This document shows, piece after piece, positions 43,650 through 43,722 of a stretch of DNA of 43,722 nt (position 1 is its first letter; every line of letters begins with the position of its first letter). Below the pieces are notes generated by a model. That model saw nothing but the letters and a program-made list of their open reading frames with translations. It was not told the DNA's origin and made no database searches. The position numbers and the translations under genes were made by a program. The DNA comes from an uncultured Pseudophaeobacter sp. (lineage in GTDB: Bacteria; Pseudomonadota; Alphaproteobacteria; Rhodobacterales; Rhodobacteraceae). The stretch covers positions 1 to 43,722 of the forward strand of contig CAJQNB010000031.1 in assembly GCA_905479575.1 (NCBI GenBank), written 5' to 3'.

Positions 43650-43722
43650 TCAGGCCGCGAGGTCAAGTCTGATCGGGGCGATGGGCTGAGCCAAGGTTTC
43701 CCAGCCATCGACCTTTCGCATC
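43650..43722 (-). CDS. Possible 3' end of a transposase or other gene at the edge
   Basis: A 23-codon frame enters from the right edge and ends at TGA 43650-43652, reading RKVDGWETLAQPIAPIRLDLAA. The DGWxTL...LDLAA ending looks like the C-terminus of some transposase families. Downstream, GGTTGTGTCTCGAATCTGG (about 43585-43603) could be an IS end. With so little sequence this is a weak call. Confidence 0.25.
   Translation of the reverse strand, partial: MRKVDGWETLAQPIAPIRLDLAA

Overview
The window looks like chromosomal DNA of a marine alphaproteobacterium of the Roseobacter group (Rhodobacterales). The basis is a DMSP demethylation cluster (dmdA-acuI with a divergent GntR regulator), a trgA-trgB-cysK tellurite-type locus, a circularly permuted two-piece tmRNA of alphaproteobacterial type (tag ANDNRAPVALAA), a stand-alone homocysteine methyltransferase plus B12 protein in place of a full MetH, and an RNase E with a long acidic insertion. 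Genus and species cannot be fixed from the sequence alone. Most of the window is gene-dense core DNA with high-GC codon use; only the IS remnant near 30.1-30.7 kb and the right end after the tRNA look mobile or accessory.

Layout. 1-2.5 kb (minus): trgA, trgB (cyclotransferase-NUDIX fusion) and cysK, which runs off the left edge. 2.6-7.2 kb: a PLP enzyme, then acuI and dmdA (minus) facing a GntR/FCD regulator (plus), with paired operator-like repeats and a leader hairpin between them. 7.4-10.1 kb: ssrA (tmRNA), chrA, and sspB, whose product family delivers tmRNA-tagged proteins to ClpXP. 10.4-13.1 kb: an exported hypothetical protein, then fumC and two small genes (DUF4169, ribbon-helix-helix) with overlapping stops and starts. 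13.0-16.8 kb (minus): a cytochrome P450 coupled to a membrane-bound alpha/beta hydrolase, then ccdA. 16.9-20.8 kb: tusA-like, a DUF4440-like gene and rne with a 626-base upstream region. 21.4-24.6 kb: dctB-dctD, with a DctD that has lost GAFTGA and has an altered Walker B.

24.6-28.7 kb: purC-purS-purQ (minus) and a divergent mprF-like gene. 28.9-33.4 kb: homocysteine methyltransferase, an IS remnant with a rearranged interior, a radical SAM gene (minus), then a B12-binding protein and a DUF1638 protein; the methyltransferase and B12 protein fit two parts of a split methionine synthase. 33.5-36.0 kb: GST and a divergent HTH/WYL regulator, sufE, a lipoprotein. 36.2-39.2 kb (minus): purM-purN and rnd. 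39.3-41.3 kb: an exported metallo-beta-lactamase-fold protein and a divergent LysR regulator. 41.35 kb: tRNA-CAU (read as tRNA-Ile2). 41.9-43.5 kb: an exported SRPBCC protein and a divergent AraC regulator with two 21-bp-spaced operator-like repeats. The right edge may hold the start of another insertion sequence.

I found no CRISPR array, no prophage and no clearly unprecedented multi-gene system. The most unusual points are the GAFTGA-less DctD, the P450/membrane-hydrolase pair, the dmdA leader hairpin and operator repeats, and the rearranged IS remnant.
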